From Terriglobales bacterium (GTDB lineage: Bacteria > Acidobacteriota > Terriglobia > Bryobacterales > Bryobacteraceae), in the NCBI GenBank assembly GCA_027485675.1, contig JAIXQP010000007.1, positions 1 through 64,000 of the forward strand: a stretch of 64,000 bases of DNA, written 5' to 3'. Every line of letters starts with the position of its first letter. The stretch's first letter is position 1. Below, in pieces: positions 32,520-42,100 of this stretch. The notes below the pieces were generated by a model that worked only from the letters and a program-made list of their open reading frames with translations, had not been told where the DNA came from and did not search any database. Made by a program: the position numbers and the translations under genes.

Positions 32520-34505
32520 CTAAAGGGGGCGAACTCCACAGTCGACGAGATAGCGATAGATGCTGTCAAAGTCGTTCGGCCGGCGCGTTTCATCCTCGGT
32601 TGAACCTTTCGGCACATAAATGGTCATCGCCTTACGAAACCGAGTGAGCAGGACCCGGTATTTGTTCAGGATCCTGGTTTTCGAATCGTCCGCGGCCAGT
32701 TGCGGATCTCCTAATCCCGAAACGGGTCTCCATTTCGTTCCGGTGAGTCGTCTTGCCTCGACTTGCCCGTCCGGAAACATCAAGTCACCGCCCCAGAGCA
32801 GGGCGCAGACATCAAGTTCCAGACCTTGGACTTCAAACTCACTCAAGGCAACTTCGAGCTGGTTGGAAGACCGATAGTCGCCAAGAGGCTCAAGAAACCA
32901 CTTTACGTAATCAATTCCTCCCAAAAACTTGAATGTGGGTGTCTCGACACCCTCGGCCCGCAATCTCGCCGCACCCGAACTGGCAATCAGCCCGGCGCGA
33001 CGCCCACTCTTGACATGCGTACTTAACCACGATCGCGCTGCCGATAGCTCACGGGTGATGGTGACCGGCATACCGCTGTTCGCAAGACCTGCCGCGTCTG
33101 CTTTTCTGCCTTCCAGCACAGCATTTACCCAAGCGGCAGTTACTTCAGACTCATAGGACCTTCTTGGTGTGTGCAAGTGGAGTCGGGGCTCCTGTTCGAC
33201 CTTACAGACCTCGATCTTCTCGTCACGAAACAACCGAGCCCCGGCAACAGAGGCGCCGCCCACGAGGGCTTCCGGAGACGTGATCAATTCCCAATTCTGA
33301 TGCTTTTGAATTGCATCGCCCCACGAAGCGAGGCCTGCCTCTCCACCGTGAATCTCCTGGCCACCGCCCACAAGCGCGACAACAACAGCCCATCCTTCAT
33401 GACGCCCCATAACCTCGAGGAGCATCTCCGGTTCCGAGACATTACGCCCGAACTTCTTGTCGTTCTTGGCCGCTGTCCAAGCGCGCTGCGCTTCGTCGAA
33501 GACCACGAGGCGGTCGGCGGGAGGGCGGTTTCCCTGGTAACTATCTGCGACAAACCGATGGACTTCGCCAACCCTGGATCCAACTGCCCGTGCTGCCCCG
33601 CGCCTCCGCGGGCCACAGCTTCGCTTCAACGCTTCCTGGAGAACCTTGACCAGCGGACCATTCCCCGACAAAAACGAAGCCTGCTCAAGCCTAAGGTTTA
33701 GCTTTTGCACAATCTGATGCACCGCATTCAAGCCAGCCAGGGTTTTTCCGGCGCCAGGGACACCTGTTAAGATCAGGAGCTTCTTCACTCGACGCTGAAT
33801 CGCATCGTCCACTGCCCGAACGATCGCATTTTGGGTCGCGTCGAGGTCGTCTTTGCCGGCTCGAAAGCGGGACAGATCTTCGACGTTATGATTGTGGTAG
33901 ATTGCAGATGCTGCTTCAATGATCGATGGGACCGGGAAGTAGCGCGAATTGTTCCACGTGTCGGGGTTGAGCAGAGAACCTTTATTTCCCGATGTTCGCT
34001 GGATGGTCAAAATTACATTGACCAAGCAGGAAGGGCCCAGCACCGCACCTTCATGTAGGAGGTCTGGATTCAATCCAATCTTGGTCTTGAATGACCCTAT
34101 GGCAATTGGAACGACTGTTCGACTACGAGACTCCTCATGGAAGTCTGACAGGCTTAATGCATACTCCTGCGCTTGCCTCAACGCAGAAGCGCCACTGGCG
34201 GAGTGACCTCCCTTGTATTCGATGACGTAGATCAAATCGTTGGCGAGGAGAACACAGTCGATACGCTTTCTCATTACGGGGATCACGTACTCAAGCAGGA
34301 CCTGCCACTCCGACGACTCCGGCGAGGCGTTCAATAATCCCGCAAGAGAGTTTTGCAGTTCAGCAATCTGCCTTTCCCAAGAAAGCACGTTTTCCTTGGT
34401 ATTACTAAGCCCCGCATCGGCCAGTCCCTTCGTTAGGCGCCCCAAGATCTCGTCAGCATTCGTACGAACAAATTGCCTTAAGGACTCAACATAGAACGCA
34501 CTCAT
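32520..34505 (-). CDS. DUF2075 NTPase/helicase-like protein with N-terminal nuclease-like region
   Basis: A 661-residue protein. The N-terminal third has RIDCVLLANDLIYVIEYKGG (about residues 79-98), whose D...E-x-K spacing fits a PD-(D/E)XK nuclease core. A P-loop NTPase follows: LILTGVPGAGKTLAGLNAVH near 243 and RLVVFDEAQRAW near 333 (Walker B, DEAQ). Further on are a VALVGGGQEIHGGE block, LELDVCALLWGGDL and KYRVLLTRFRKAMTIYVPKG, the last resembling helicase motif VI (L-T-R). This is the DUF2075/Schlafen-type helicase layout. It is a lone gene with lower GC than its neighbours and gene remnants upstream. I infer a nucleic-acid-directed, possibly defensive role; the function is not known. Confidence 0.8.
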   Translation of the reverse strand: MSAFYVESLRQFVRTNADEILGRLTKGLADAGLSNTKENVLSWERQIAELQNSLAGLLNASPESSEWQVLLEYVIPVMRKRIDCVLLANDLIYVIEYKGGHSASGASALRQAQEYALSLSDFHEESRSRTVVPIAIGSFKTKIGLNPDLLHEGAVLGPSCLVNVILTIQRTSGNKGSLLNPDTWNNSRYFPVPSIIEAASAIYHNHNVEDLSRFRAGKDDLDATQNAIVRAVDDAIQRRVKKLLILTGVPGAGKTLAGLNAVHQIVQKLNLRLEQASFLSGNGPLVKVLQEALKRSCGPRRRGAARAVGSRVGEVHRFVADSYQGNRPPADRLVVFDEAQRAWTAAKNDKKFGRNVSEPEMLLEVMGRHEGWAVVVALVGGGQEIHGGEAGLASWGDAIQKHQNWELITSPEALVGGASVAGARLFRDEKIEVCKVEQEPRLHLHTPRRSYESEVTAAWVNAVLEGRKADAAGLANSGMPVTITRELSAARSWLSTHVKSGRRAGLIASSGAARLRAEGVETPTFKFLGGIDYVKWFLEPLGDYRSSNQLEVALSEFEVQGLELDVCALLWGGDLMFPDGQVEARRLTGTKWRPVSGLGDPQLAADDSKTRILNKYRVLLTRFRKAMTIYVPKGSTEDETRRPNDFDSIYRYLVDCGVRPL

Positions 34506-34570
34506 GTAATTTACACTAACATAGCCACTGACTTAGCACAGGAAGATGCTTGCGACGAGTCACCGGCGCG

Positions 34571-34664
34571 GATTGCAGCGGCGAAGTTGCTGATTGGAAA
34601 CCGGCACACCTGGCCGGAGGAATTGGCGATTCGGGGCGGGTCGAATCCGGGATCGAGCCTAGTA
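34571..34664 (+). pseudogene. Fragment of a prolyl oligopeptidase paralogue
   Basis: The frame reads RIAAAKLLIGNRHTWPEELA followed by IRGGSNPGSSL. The intact protease at 31954-32040 reads GAAEWLIAKRYTRPEKLAIR and GGSNGGLLVG, clearly the same segment around the catalytic serine. At DNA level GGCGATTCGGGGCGGGTCGA is shared exactly. Only about 90 bp survive; flanking sequence does not match the protease. Confidence 0.7.
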
Positions 34665-34967
34665 GCAGACTATTGCCGGAGATTCTTGAACCTATGCCAG
34701 CGTCCTCGCCCGATGGACCACCAACCCATCGGGCCAGGACTTTCGCCGACTCACTATCTCCCCAATCCGACTTGGCTCAGCGAGGTGACCAGGAGTTTGA
34801 CCATGTCGAGCTTGGACCACGCGTCGGAACAATCCATCAGCATTTTCTTGGCTGCGTCGCCGAGTTGAGTAGTCAGCGCGAACTTGCGTTCAGCCTGGCT
34901 GGCAATCGCTGGCACTGATGGTCCCAATTGATCAAGGCGGCGCCTTAGCGAATCATCGCACTTTGTT

Positions 34968-35081
34968 ATGGCTTGGTCAGCCGGGGGCCCACCTTCTTGG
35001 CGCCCTTCCAGAATGCTGCATCGGTCGGCACGATGGCCGGGTCAGAGGCAACTGCAGCCTTGATTTGACTGTCGCTCTAAA
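34968..35081 (-). pseudogene. Possible BrnA-like antitoxin fragment
   Basis: Between a TAG and a TAA the minus strand reads SDSQIKAAVASDPAIVPTDA followed by AFWKGAKKVGPRLTKP. The pattern 'I-x-A-A-x-x-x-D-P-x-x-x-P-x-D-x-x-F-W-x-x-A-K-x-V' resembles the N-terminal part of BrnA-type antitoxins. No start codon and no DNA-binding C-terminal half are present. Low confidence. Confidence 0.3.
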
Positions 35082-35253
35082 GAACGCAGATTATCCCAGT
35101 CCGTGCTGGAGTTTGCCGTATTCGATTTCCCTATCCGTTTCTTTCTCACTGGAGTCTCATGTCGATGGTAAAGTATCGAGCGCCGCGGGGATTACCTCGA
35201 CTGCGCCGGAAGGGGTTGGGAGCCGCAGGGCGATCGGAGGTTAAACTAAACGG

Positions 35254-35445
35254 ATGAAGCGAACTCGGTTTGCACACTTGAGAGCGCCCGATTTCACGGA
35301 TGATCCCCACTATCCGGCGGCGGTGGAACGGGCCAAGGAGGCGGTGCGGAAATTGCAGGAGGCCGGGATTACCGATGCGGAGGGGCGACGGATTCGCACC
35401 GATCTTCCCTTCGATATGCGTGAGTCCTCGGACGACGGCCAGTAA
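35254..35445 (+). CDS. Small hypothetical protein
   Basis: A 63-residue charged protein: MKRTRFAHLRAPDFTDDPHY, then PAAVERAKEAVRKLQEAGIT, then EGRRIRTDLPFDM. CGGAGG lies about 11 bases before the ATG, which supports translation. It is predicted to have one long amphipathic helix (residues 21-37). I do not recognise a family. It stands alone, 59 bp before the OsmC-like gene in the same direction. Confidence 0.55.
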   Translation: MKRTRFAHLRAPDFTDDPHYPAAVERAKEAVRKLQEAGITDAEGRRIRTDLPFDMRESSDDGQ

Positions 35446-35504
35446 CGGCTTGGCATTGGTGAGTTTGGGCTATGGCGCGCCGGAGAAACAGGGCACAATA
35501 GGGC

Positions 35505-35930
35505 ATGATCACCAGAAAATCAGAAGCAGAATGGAGTGGCGGCCTGAAAGATGGCGTCGGACGGATCAAGTTTGGCAGCGGGTCCTTCGAGGGCCCCTAT
35601 AACTTCTCGTCCCGGTTCGAAGGCGGAGCCGCGACCAACCCCGAAGAACTCCTCGCCGCATCCCACGCCGGATGCTTCTCCATGGCGTTCTCCCTCTTCC
35701 TCGGCATGGCGAACTTCACCGCCACCCGCATCCATACCACCGCCTCCGTCAAACTCGAACAGGTCGGCGGCGGGTTCGATATCACCCACATCAACCTCAT
35801 CATGGACGCCGAAATTCCCGGCATCACCGAGGGTCAGTTTCAAGAACTCGCCAAACAAGCCAAGGAAAACTGCCCGATCTCGAAAGCCCTCGGCGCCGTT
35901 CCCATCGACCTCACCGCTACCCTGAAATAA
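35505..35930 (+). CDS. OsmC/Ohr-family peroxiredoxin
   Basis: A 141-residue cytosolic thiol peroxidase that reduces organic hydroperoxides. It has the OsmC signature: TNPEELLAASHAGCFSMAFS with the peroxidatic Cys (about residue 58), and the resolving Cys in AKENCPISKALGAVPIDL (about 126). Length and Cys spacing match OsmC more than Ohr. It converges with the carboxyltransferase gene with only 4 bp between stops, so the two transcripts probably overlap. No regulator (OhrR-type) is adjacent. Confidence 0.92.
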   Translation: MITRKSEAEWSGGLKDGVGRIKFGSGSFEGPYNFSSRFEGGAATNPEELLAASHAGCFSMAFSLFLGMANFTATRIHTTASVKLEQVGGGFDITHINLIMDAEIPGITEGQFQELAKQAKENCPISKALGAVPIDLTATLK

Positions 35931-35934
35931 TCCG

Positions 35935-37464
35935 CTACAACGGGATGTTGCCGTGCTTCTTGCGCGGCGTCGATACCTTCTTGTTCTCCAACATGCGCAA
36001 CCCGCGGATCAGCTTTCCGCGGGTCTCGCGCGGCTCAATCACCGCATCAATAAACCCGTTCTCCGCCGCCACAAAGGGCGTCGCAAAACGCTCGTTATAG
36101 TCGTCGATCTTCGCCTGCCGGCCGGCGGGATCGTCTCGGCGGGAAAGGATATTTACCGCTCCTTCGGCGCCCATTACCGCGATCTCGGCCGAGGGCCAGG
36201 CGAAGTTCAGGTCCGTCCGGAGATGCTTCGAGCCCATCACGCAGTAAGCCCCGCCATAGGCCTTCCTTGTGATGACCGTGATCTTGGGGACCGTGGCTTC
36301 GGCATAGGCGTAGAGGAGCTTCGCTCCGTGCTTGATGATGCCGCCCCACTCCTGCTCGGTGCCGGGGAGGAAGCCGGGCACATCCTCAAACGTGATGATC
36401 GGGATGTTGAAGGCATCGCAGAAGCGGACGAATCTCGCCGCTTTGATCGAAGAGTTAATGTCCAGGCAGCCGGCGAGGACCGCGGGCTGGTTGGCGACGA
36501 TGCCGACGCTGCGGCCGTCGAGGCGGGCGAAACCAATCACGATGTTCGCGGCGAAGTGCTCGTGGATTTCGAGGAACTCGCTGTCGTCGACTGTCAGGCG
36601 GATGGCGTCCTTAATGTCGTAGGGCTGGTTGGAGGCGGCGGGGACAAGGCTGTCAAGTTCGGGGGCGGCGCGGTCGATGGGGTCGGTCGAGGGGAGCTGG
36701 GGCGGGTCCTCCGCGTTGTTTTGCGGGAGATAACGGAGGAGTTCGCGGATGTGGGCGAGGCACTCCTGATCGGAGGGCGCGAGGAAGTGGGCGACTCCGG
36801 AACGGGAGTTGTGGGTCTGGGCGCCGCCGAGATCCTCTTTCGAGACGTCTTCGTGGGTCACCGTTTTGATGACGTCGGGGCCGGTGACGAACATGTGGCT
36901 CGTGTGGTCGACCATGAAGACGAAGTCGGTGAGAGCGGGCGAATAGACCGCTCCGCCGGCGCAGGGGCCCATGACAGCGGAGATCTGCGGGATGACGCCG
37001 GAGGCGACGGTGTTGCGGAGGAAGATATCGGCGTAGCCGCCGAGGGACAGGACGCCTTCCTGGATGCGGGCGCCGCCGGAGTCGTTCAGGCCGATGACGG
37101 GGGCTCCGTTCTGCAGGGCGAGGTCCATGATCTTGCAGATTTTCTGGGCATTCGTGGCCGAAAGGGAGCCGCCGAAGACGGTGAAGTCCTGGGCGAAGAC
37201 ATAGGCGAGGCGGCCGTGGATGAGGCCGTAGCCGGTGACGAAGCCGTCGCCGTCGATGACCTGGGCGTCCATGCCGAAGTCGCGGCAGCGGTGGCGGACG
37301 AGTTGGTCGAGCTCCTCGAAAGTATCGGGGTCGAGGAGGAGGTTGACGCGTTCGCGGGCGGAGAGCTTGCCTTCGGCGTGCTGGCGGGCTTGGCGCTGGG
37401 GGCCACCTCCGGCGAGGGCAGCGGCCTGGCGGCGGCGGAGTTCGGCGACTCGATCGAGAGGCAT
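35935..37464 (-). CDS. Acyl-CoA carboxylase carboxyltransferase subunit (PccB/AccD-like)
   Basis: Carboxyltransferase (crotonase-like fold) that passes CO2 from carboxybiotin to an acyl-CoA such as propionyl- or acetyl-CoA. About 509 residues from ATG 37464 ([20 protein letters not shown]); the frame is open further upstream over pdxA but without homology. Blocks: [80 protein letters not shown] and [20 protein letters not shown]. The biotin carboxylase and carrier partner is not in the window. It starts 8 bp after pdxA ends, so it is the third gene of a minus-strand operon. Confidence 0.93.
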   Translation of the reverse strand: MPLDRVAELRRRQAAALAGGGPQRQARQHAEGKLSARERVNLLLDPDTFEELDQLVRHRCRDFGMDAQVIDGDGFVTGYGLIHGRLAYVFAQDFTVFGGSLSATNAQKICKIMDLALQNGAPVIGLNDSGGARIQEGVLSLGGYADIFLRNTVASGVIPQISAVMGPCAGGAVYSPALTDFVFMVDHTSHMFVTGPDVIKTVTHEDVSKEDLGGAQTHNSRSGVAHFLAPSDQECLAHIRELLRYLPQNNAEDPPQLPSTDPIDRAAPELDSLVPAASNQPYDIKDAIRLTVDDSEFLEIHEHFAANIVIGFARLDGRSVGIVANQPAVLAGCLDINSSIKAARFVRFCDAFNIPIITFEDVPGFLPGTEQEWGGIIKHGAKLLYAYAEATVPKITVITRKAYGGAYCVMGSKHLRTDLNFAWPSAEIAVMGAEGAVNILSRRDDPAGRQAKIDDYNERFATPFVAAENGFIDAVIEPRETRGKLIRGLRMLENKKVSTPRKKHGNIPL

Positions 37465-37471
37465 GAAACGA

Positions 37472-38452
37472 TCAGGGTAACACTGCGAGGCGGACGGCCA
37501 TATCGAGGGCGGCTTCGAAGCTGCGGGTGGAGGCTTGGCCCTTCCAGGCGATGTCAAAAGCCGTGCCGTGGTCGACGGAAGTCCGGATGATGGGCAGGCC
37601 GAGGGCGATGTTGACGCCGCCTTCGAAGTCGAGGAGCTTCGAGGGGATGTGGCCCTGGTCGTGGTACATGCAGACGATGGCGTCGTACTTGTGGCGGCGG
37701 ACGGCGAGATAGAAGAGCGTATCGGGCGGGAAGGGGCCGTCGACGTTCCAGCCTTGGGCCTGGGCCCACTGGACGGCGGGGCGGATCTCGTCGATCTCTT
37801 CGCGGCCGAAGAGGCCGTTTTCGCCGGCGTGGGGGTTGAGGCCGGCGACGGCGACGCGGGCGTTGGGTTTCAGGCGGCGGACGGCGTGCCAGGTGAGTTC
37901 GAGGATGGTTTGGATGCGGGGCTGGCGGCAGCGTTCGATGGCTTCGCGGAGGGAGCAATGCGTGGAGACGTGGGTGACGATCAGGTCCGGCGAGGCCAGC
38001 ATGATGGTCACGTCGTCGCTGCCGCAGAGTTCGCCGATGAGTTCGGTGTGACCGGTGAAGTGGGGGTCGGAGAGTTGGGTGGCCTCCTTGTTCATGGGGA
38101 GAGTGACGAAGGCGGCGATGTCGCCGGCGAGGGCGGCGCGGGTGGCGCGGATAACGTACTCGCGGGCGGCGAGGCCGGACTGGGCGTTGATTTTGCCGGG
38201 GGTGAGTTGGGCGGGCTGGAGGAGCTGGGCGTCGAGGATGTTGACGGGGCCGGGGGTGTAGTCAGCCGGGGTGGCGATGGGGCGGAGGGTGAGGCCGAGG
38301 TTGAGTTGCTCGTTCAGTTGGGCGAGGGGGGCGAGGTCTCCGTAGACGACGTAGGGGACGGGGATGCGACCGGCGTGGGCGGCGAGGAGGAGGATTTCGG
38401 GGCCGACACCGGAGGAGTCGCCCATGGTGATGCCGAAGAGGGGGGAGTTCAT
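37472..38452 (-). CDS. pdxA: 4-hydroxythreonine-4-phosphate dehydrogenase family (PdxA, probably PdxA2 type)
   Basis: A 326-residue NAD-dependent oxidative decarboxylase. [20 protein letters not shown] is the PdxA opening; [53 protein letters not shown] and [15 protein letters not shown] carry the metal-binding His residues. Its ATG overlaps the stop of the four-carbon acid sugar kinase by 4 bp. In such pairs PdxA2 converts phosphorylated D-threonate or D-erythronate to dihydroxyacetone phosphate, rather than making pyridoxal phosphate. The context therefore favours sugar-acid catabolism, but a vitamin B6 role cannot be excluded, as no other pdxA is visible. Confidence 0.9.
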   Translation of the reverse strand: MNSPLFGITMGDSSGVGPEILLLAAHAGRIPVPYVVYGDLAPLAQLNEQLNLGLTLRPIATPADYTPGPVNILDAQLLQPAQLTPGKINAQSGLAAREYVIRATRAALAGDIAAFVTLPMNKEATQLSDPHFTGHTELIGELCGSDDVTIMLASPDLIVTHVSTHCSLREAIERCRQPRIQTILELTWHAVRRLKPNARVAVAGLNPHAGENGLFGREEIDEIRPAVQWAQAQGWNVDGPFPPDTLFYLAVRRHKYDAIVCMYHDQGHIPSKLLDFEGGVNIALGLPIIRTSVDHGTAFDIAWKGQASTRSFEAALDMAVRLAVLP

Positions 38453-39465
38453 GCGAAGAGTTCCTTTACCTGTTGTACCAGCGTGGGGGGGCCGAAGCCG
38501 CCGGCTTTGGTGACGAAAGTCAGCGGGGATTGGGGGGATTGGCAGGCAGCGACGCCAGGGAGGAGTTCGGGGAGGGGGGTTAGTTCCGAGATGCCGAGGG
38601 CTTGCCAGAGGGCACGGGCGGTGTCGCCGCCCATGATGAGGACGGCGTCGGGGTGGTGTTGCGCGATGTAGTCGCGGGCTTGGGCGGCGAGTTCGGTGGC
38701 GGCGGTGGCGGGGTCGGCGCGTTCGCGGGGCGTCGCGAGGACGGGGCTTTCGGAGAGAGCGGCCTGGTGGCGGGAGTGGGGATGGAGGCTGCCGCAGAGG
38801 ACGAGCCAGTTGTTGAGTTTGGGGCGGGGAGCGGGGGTTTGGGCGGGGAAGGGGAAGAGGCGGGCCCAATGGGGGAGGAAGCCGGCGGGTCCGGCGAGGG
38901 TGGGGATGGTGGGGAGTTGGGCGAGGGCGTGGGCCCAGGCGGCGAGATCGTCGTCGGTGATGGCGTCGGCGATGGCGAGGGGGGGTAGGGGGTCGGTGAG
39001 TTGGTGGGGGTGGGTGAGGAGTTGGGCTTGGGGGAGGAGGTGGAGGAGGTTCGAGGAGGTGACGGGTTGGCGGGGGTCGGCGGCGAACTCCGTGAGATGG
39101 ACGGGGGTGCCGTGGACGGAGAGGATGCCGTTTTCGACGGTGCGGCCGACGGCGGGGTAGGCGGGGAGATAGAGGACGGGCGCGGGGAGGGCGAGGAGTT
39201 CGGCGGCGATGTTGCCGCGGAGGGTGGAGTCGGTTTTCTTGTAGAGAGGAGCGTGGGCGGCCCAGGATTGGATGAGAGCGTGGGCGGCGAGGGGGTCGGC
39301 GTGGCGGGTGTTTGTGTCGACGACAAGGACGCCGTTGGTGGGAGTGACGGGGTGGGGCGAGAGGGTGACGGTGGCGGCGAGGCCGAGGGTGGCGAGGAGG
39401 GAGCCGCATTCGAGGGCGCCGGTGGCATCGTCGGCGAGGACGAGGCCGGAGGTGGGTGGGGGCAT
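38449..39465 (-). CDS. Four-carbon acid sugar kinase family protein (DUF1537)
   Basis: A 338-residue kinase, shorter than most relatives (about 400-430). SGLVLADDATGALECGSLLA is the family opening (A-D-D-x-T-G-A), followed by VVDTNTRHAD, LYKKTDSTLRGNIAAEL and YLPAYPAVGRTVENG. The C-terminal nucleotide-binding part has LVLCGSLHPHSRHQ and VLIMGGDTARALWQALG. It would phosphorylate D-threonate or D-erythronate at the 4-position, feeding the overlapping pdxA product. The matching dehydrogenase is absent from the window. The reduced length comes mostly from the middle linker; all recognisable motifs remain. Confidence 0.87.
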   Translation of the reverse strand: MPPPTSGLVLADDATGALECGSLLATLGLAATVTLSPHPVTPTNGVLVVDTNTRHADPLAAHALIQSWAAHAPLYKKTDSTLRGNIAAELLALPAPVLYLPAYPAVGRTVENGILSVHGTPVHLTEFAADPRQPVTSSNLLHLLPQAQLLTHPHQLTDPLPPLAIADAITDDDLAAWAHALAQLPTIPTLAGPAGFLPHWARLFPFPAQTPAPRPKLNNWLVLCGSLHPHSRHQAALSESPVLATPRERADPATAATELAAQARDYIAQHHPDAVLIMGGDTARALWQALGISELTPLPELLPGVAACQSPQSPLTFVTKAGGFGPPTLVQQVKELFA

Positions 39466-39469
39466 GGGG

Positions 39470-42100
39470 TTATTGGGGCACGGATTCGCCTTCGCCGGCC
39501 ATGCGGGAGGCGGCGGGGGGAATCCAGCGGGTCCAGAGGCGGGCGAGGCCGGTGGCGGGTTGGGGGACGCCTTCGATCAACCAGAGATCGGAGTTGGGGC
39601 GGAGGATTTCGATGAGAAAGCGGCGGCCGTCGGGGGAGGGGCTGAAGCCGCGGGGGGTGGATTTCGGATCGATTTGGGCGACGACGGAGCGGACTTCGCG
39701 GCCGGTTTCGACGTCGAACGTATTGAGGGTGCTGCGGTCTTCATCGAGGCGGCCGAGGGTATAGAGCAGGGCGCCGGGGCGGCCGAATTGGAGGGCCATG
39801 GCGGGTTTGTTGGAGATGAGCTTGTCGTTTTGGCCTTCCGGGGAGATGACGTGGAGGCCGTCGAGGCCGACATAGGCGAGCCACTTGCCATCGGCGGACC
39901 AACTGACCATGGGGCGGGCGATGAGGGGGGTCTTGATATCGACCGGGGCGGCGCCGCCGCTGGCGGAGACCTTGCGGAGACGGGGGCGGCCTTTGTAGCC
40001 TTCGACGAAGGCGATCCAATCGCCGGTGGGGGACCAGGAGACGGCGAGGACGGCGTAGTCGTAGTCCTTGGGCAGGAGGCCGACGGGGCGGCCGCCGGGA
40101 ACGGGGGCGACCCAGATCTGGCGGGGTTCGAAGTAGGCGACGCGGCGGCCATCGGGGGAGAAGTGGGGCTGGGGGTTGCCGCGGAGGCCGGAGGCGACGA
40201 TCATCGACTCGTCCATACCGGATTCGGTGAGGCGGATTTGCGAGCCTTCGCCGAGGGCGACGACGTAGGCGAAGCGGTCGCCGGCGGGGGACCAGGCGGG
40301 GGCGGATTCGGGTAGGGCGGAGACGAGGCGGTCCCGGAGGAATTTGCCGTCGGCATCGATTTCGACAATGTCGCGGGAGGGGACGCCGACGGCGGCGATG
40401 GCGCGGGCGCCTTCGGGAGAGAGATGGACGGAGCCGACGCCTTGGGTGCCCTGGTCGAGGGCGAGGAGTTCGCCGGAGTCGATATCGAGAGCGAGGAGGC
40501 GAGAGACGGCGCCGCGCCAACTGCCGGTGACGAGGACGTGCTGGGAGTCGGGGAACCAGGTGACGGAGCCGAGCTGGTCGAGGTTGTCGACGCGCTTGAG
40601 CTCGCCGGAGGGGAAGGGGAAGGTCCAGAGTTCGGTGCGGGCGCGGAGGGCGATGCGTTTTTGATCGGGGGAGAAGGCGAGGAGCTGGATTTGCGCGGTG
40701 CCGATGGGGGCGAGGTTGTAGGCGAAGGGGGTGGGCGGGGCGCCGGGGGGCGAGCTGACGGCGAGGCGGTAGCCATCGTCGGTGCGCTTGGCGACGACGA
40801 GTTGTTGGCCGTCGGGGGAGAGGATGGCGGTATCGACATCGCCGAGGAGGAGTTGGGGGGTGCCGCCGGCGGCACCGACGGCATAGACGCCGCCGGCGCC
40901 GGTGAAGAAGATGCGGTTGCTATCGGGCGACCAGAAGGGGGGTTGGGTTTGGGGGCCGGCGAAGCGGCCGGTATCGAGCCAGAGTTCGACGGGTTCGGGG
41001 CTGGAGAGGGACTTGAGATAGAGGGCGCGGCCGGAGGGGCGGAGGCGCCAATAGGCGATGGAGCGGCCGTCGGGCGAGAAGGTGGGGCCGACTTCGGCGT
41101 CGGGGTCGGCGAGGAAGGAGAGGAAGCGGAGCTGTTCGGTGGGGGAGGGGGCGGAGCGGGCGAAGTCCCAAAGGAGGCCGAAGGCGACGGCGGCGAGGGT
41201 GGCGGCGGCGGTGAGCCAGGGCCAGGGGGAGAAGCGGCGGGTGGGCTTGACGGGGACGGTGGCGCCGCTGGCGGAGGAGGGGGTGGCGGCGAAGGCGTGG
41301 AGGGCGAAGGCGAGGTCCTTGGCGGACTGGAAGCGGTTGCCGGGCTCCTTTTCGAGGCAGTGGAAGACGCAGTTGCGGATGGCGATGGGGAGGGTGGTGG
41401 GGAGGTCTTCGGGATCCTGCTTGAGGATGGCGGTGAGGGTTTCGGGGGCGGAGTCGGCGTGGAAGGCGCGACGGCCGGAGAGCATTTCGTAGAGGACGGC
41501 GCCGAAGGAGAAGATGTCGCTGCGATGGTCGGCGGCGCGGCCGCGGGCTTGTTCGGGGGACATGTAGCCGACGGTGCCCATGACGGAGCCTTCGTTGGTG
41601 AGGGGGCCGGAGTGGGTTTGGGTGTCGGCGGTGGCGGGGTCTTCGCGTTTGGCGAGGCCGAAATCGAGGATTTTGGCGCGGCCTTCGCGGGTGACCATGA
41701 TGTTTTCGGGTTTGAGGTCGCGATGGACGATGCCGATTTGATGGGCGGCGGCGAGGCCGTCGGCGATTTGGGCGGCGAGTTCGAGGGCGCGGCGGAGGGG
41801 GAGGGGGTCGCGTTCGAGGAGAGTGCGGAGGGAGTCGCCTTCGACGAGTTCGGTGACGAGGTAGGAGACGCCGCCGTCGCGGCCGACGTCGTAGAGGGCG
41901 ACGATGTTGGGATGGTTGAGGGCGGCGACGGCGCGGGCTTCGCGTTCGAAGCGGTCGTCAAAGGCGGCTTTGGAGGCTTTTACGGCGACGATGCGGTCGA
42001 GGCGCGTATCGCGGGCTTTCCAGACTTCGCCCATGCCGCCGGCGCCGAGGGAGGAGAGGATTTTATAGGGGCCGAAGCGTTCGGGGGGGACGGGGGTCAC
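39470..42100 (-). CDS. Ser/Thr protein kinase with C-terminal TolB/WD40-like propeller
   Basis: An 876-residue membrane receptor-like kinase, a type abundant in Acidobacteriota. The cytosolic kinase domain (about residues 9-270) is intact: [14 protein letters not shown] (P-loop), [15 protein letters not shown] near 121, DFGLAKRED near 142 and [14 protein letters not shown] single membrane helix follows a proline-rich linker ([20 protein letters not shown], about 291-310). The extracytoplasmic part is built of PD40-type beta blades ([46 protein letters not shown]). GTG start at 42100, directly after the stop of the SMP-30-like gene, so the two are co-transcribed. Confidence 0.92.
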   Translation of the reverse strand: MTPVPPERFGPYKILSSLGAGGMGEVWKARDTRLDRIVAVKASKAAFDDRFEREARAVAALNHPNIVALYDVGRDGGVSYLVTELVEGDSLRTLLERDPLPLRRALELAAQIADGLAAAHQIGIVHRDLKPENIMVTREGRAKILDFGLAKREDPATADTQTHSGPLTNEGSVMGTVGYMSPEQARGRAADHRSDIFSFGAVLYEMLSGRRAFHADSAPETLTAILKQDPEDLPTTLPIAIRNCVFHCLEKEPGNRFQSAKDLAFALHAFAATPSSASGATVPVKPTRRFSPWPWLTAAATLAAVAFGLLWDFARSAPSPTEQLRFLSFLADPDAEVGPTFSPDGRSIAYWRLRPSGRALYLKSLSSPEPVELWLDTGRFAGPQTQPPFWSPDSNRIFFTGAGGVYAVGAAGGTPQLLLGDVDTAILSPDGQQLVVAKRTDDGYRLAVSSPPGAPPTPFAYNLAPIGTAQIQLLAFSPDQKRIALRARTELWTFPFPSGELKRVDNLDQLGSVTWFPDSQHVLVTGSWRGAVSRLLALDIDSGELLALDQGTQGVGSVHLSPEGARAIAAVGVPSRDIVEIDADGKFLRDRLVSALPESAPAWSPAGDRFAYVVALGEGSQIRLTESGMDESMIVASGLRGNPQPHFSPDGRRVAYFEPRQIWVAPVPGGRPVGLLPKDYDYAVLAVSWSPTGDWIAFVEGYKGRPRLRKVSASGGAAPVDIKTPLIARPMVSWSADGKWLAYVGLDGLHVISPEGQNDKLISNKPAMALQFGRPGALLYTLGRLDEDRSTLNTFDVETGREVRSVVAQIDPKSTPRGFSPSPDGRRFLIEILRPNSDLWLIEGVPQPATGLARLWTRWIPPAASRMAGEGESVPQ

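Larger units (their letters stand above)
34506..35253. other. Gene-remnant region upstream of the DUF2075 gene
   Basis: No intact gene. Two remnants stand out: a prolyl oligopeptidase fragment on the plus strand (34571-34664) and a possible antitoxin fragment on the minus strand (34968-35081). A further minus-strand stretch (about 34910-34760) reads ERKFALTTQLGDAAKKMLMD and then AWSKLDMVKLLVTSLSQ before a stop; I do not recognise it. The DUF2075 promoter should lie near 34506-34560. Confidence 0.5.

Noticed and set aside
35953-37590. 545-residue plus-strand frame opposite the carboxyltransferase gene
   Set aside because: Val/Gly/Asp-rich shadow of a clear PccB-like gene.
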